Below, one piece after another: positions 5,692 through 6,008 of a stretch of 6,008 nucleotides of DNA; position 1 is the first letter of the stretch; each line of letters opens with the position of its first letter. The stretch is from Oxalobacteraceae bacterium. Lineage in GTDB: Bacteria; Pseudomonadota; Gammaproteobacteria; Burkholderiales; Burkholderiaceae_D. Below the pieces are notes generated by a model. That model did not search any database, was not told the origin of the DNA, and was given only the letters and a program-made list of their open reading frames with translations. The stretch covers positions 1-6,008 of the forward strand of contig CANKWG010000139.1 of NCBI GenBank assembly GCA_947487325.1, in the 5' to 3' direction. Position numbers and translations under genes: made by a program.

Positions 5692-6008
5692 CATGATCAG
5701 TTAAATGCCGAGCGCCACGCCCGAGGCCTCGTCACCATTGTTGACGATGATGATGCGATCAGAGAAGCGCTCGCTTCGCTTTTGCATTTGGAAGGCTATG
5801 CCACCGAGGCGCATGCCAGCGCTGCGAGTTATCTGGAAAAGCTCGAACACGCGGCACCCGAATTCCCAGGGCCGCAGTGCCTGCTTCTCGATGTCAAAAT
5901 GCCCGGACTCACAGGCCTCGAATTGCAACGCCGCTTGATAGAACTGTGCAAGGCCACGCCCATCGTCTTCATGAGCGGCGGGTCCGGCGCACCGGAAGCA
6001 GTGCAGGC
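5650..6008 (+). CDS. FixJ/NarL-type response regulator, N-terminal receiver (partial)
   Basis: The reading frame is open from ATG 5650 to the right edge (119 codons and two bases), so the gene continues outside. Residues 27-119 are a two-component receiver domain: LVTIVDDDDAIREAL (27-41) with the acidic Mg2+ pocket D32-D34, LLLDVKMPGLTGLEL (78-92) with the probable phosphorylated aspartate D81, and PIVFMSG (104-110) with the switch serine S109. The DVKMPG-TGLELQ style is that of FixJ-like regulators, which usually end in a LuxR-type HTH DNA-binding domain; that part lies outside the window. A basic leader of about 26 residues precedes the domain. It must be translated, since after ATG 5650 and 5656 no ATG, GTG or TTG codon occurs in frame before L45, inside the receiver. 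No clear ribosome site is seen. It lies 24 bases after the secreted-protein gene, in the same direction. Confidence 0.88.
   Translation, partial: MTMQRPAQRRVVTVHDQLNAERHARGLVTIVDDDDAIREALASLLHLEGYATEAHASAASYLEKLEHAAPEFPGPQCLLLDVKMPGLTGLELQRRLIELCKATPIVFMSGGSGAPEAVQ

Noticed and set aside
5701..5928. Minus-strand 75-residue open frame
   Set aside because: It lies opposite the receiver domain, which is well supported by its D32-D34, D81 and S109 pattern; the antisense frame shows no features.

Overview
The window looks like ordinary chromosomal DNA of a Gram-negative proteobacterium. Betaproteobacteria (Burkholderiales, perhaps Oxalobacteraceae-like) is my best guess, from moderate GC, the PepA and ExoIII protein style and the FixJ-type regulator. 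That placement is inference, not proof. I see no phage, IS element, CRISPR array, tRNA or rRNA.

Left part (1-1413, plus strand): the C-terminal end of a leucyl aminopeptidase (PepA, family M17), then a strong rho-independent terminator, a 190-base gap with a candidate promoter, and a complete exodeoxyribonuclease III gene (xth). Middle (1454-2857, minus strand): a complete exported M23-type metallopeptidase, convergent with xth. It has intact metal-binding motifs and a long unrecognised N-terminal half.

Between the M23 gene and the next gene lies a 308-base divergent intergenic region (2858-3165), whose right half is very AT-rich. It holds the most structured non-coding DNA in the window: a nearly perfect 21-bp dyad centred on 3014 and a 37-bp dyad centred on 3094 with perfect 10-bp arms. 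Both carry inverted copies of a GTTAT/ATAAC half-site.

Right part (3166-6008, plus strand): an APC-superfamily amino acid permease, then, 60 bases on, a secreted protein of unknown function with several motif blocks. After a further 24 bases comes the start of a FixJ/NarL-type response regulator receiver domain that runs off the window. The tight spacing and lack of terminators suggest that these three may be co-transcribed. If so, the dyads upstream of the permease would control the set. PepA, ExoIII and the M23 peptidase are housekeeping or cell-envelope functions with no clear link to that cluster. The parts most worth following are the secreted protein, its possible link to permease and regulator, and the two dyads.
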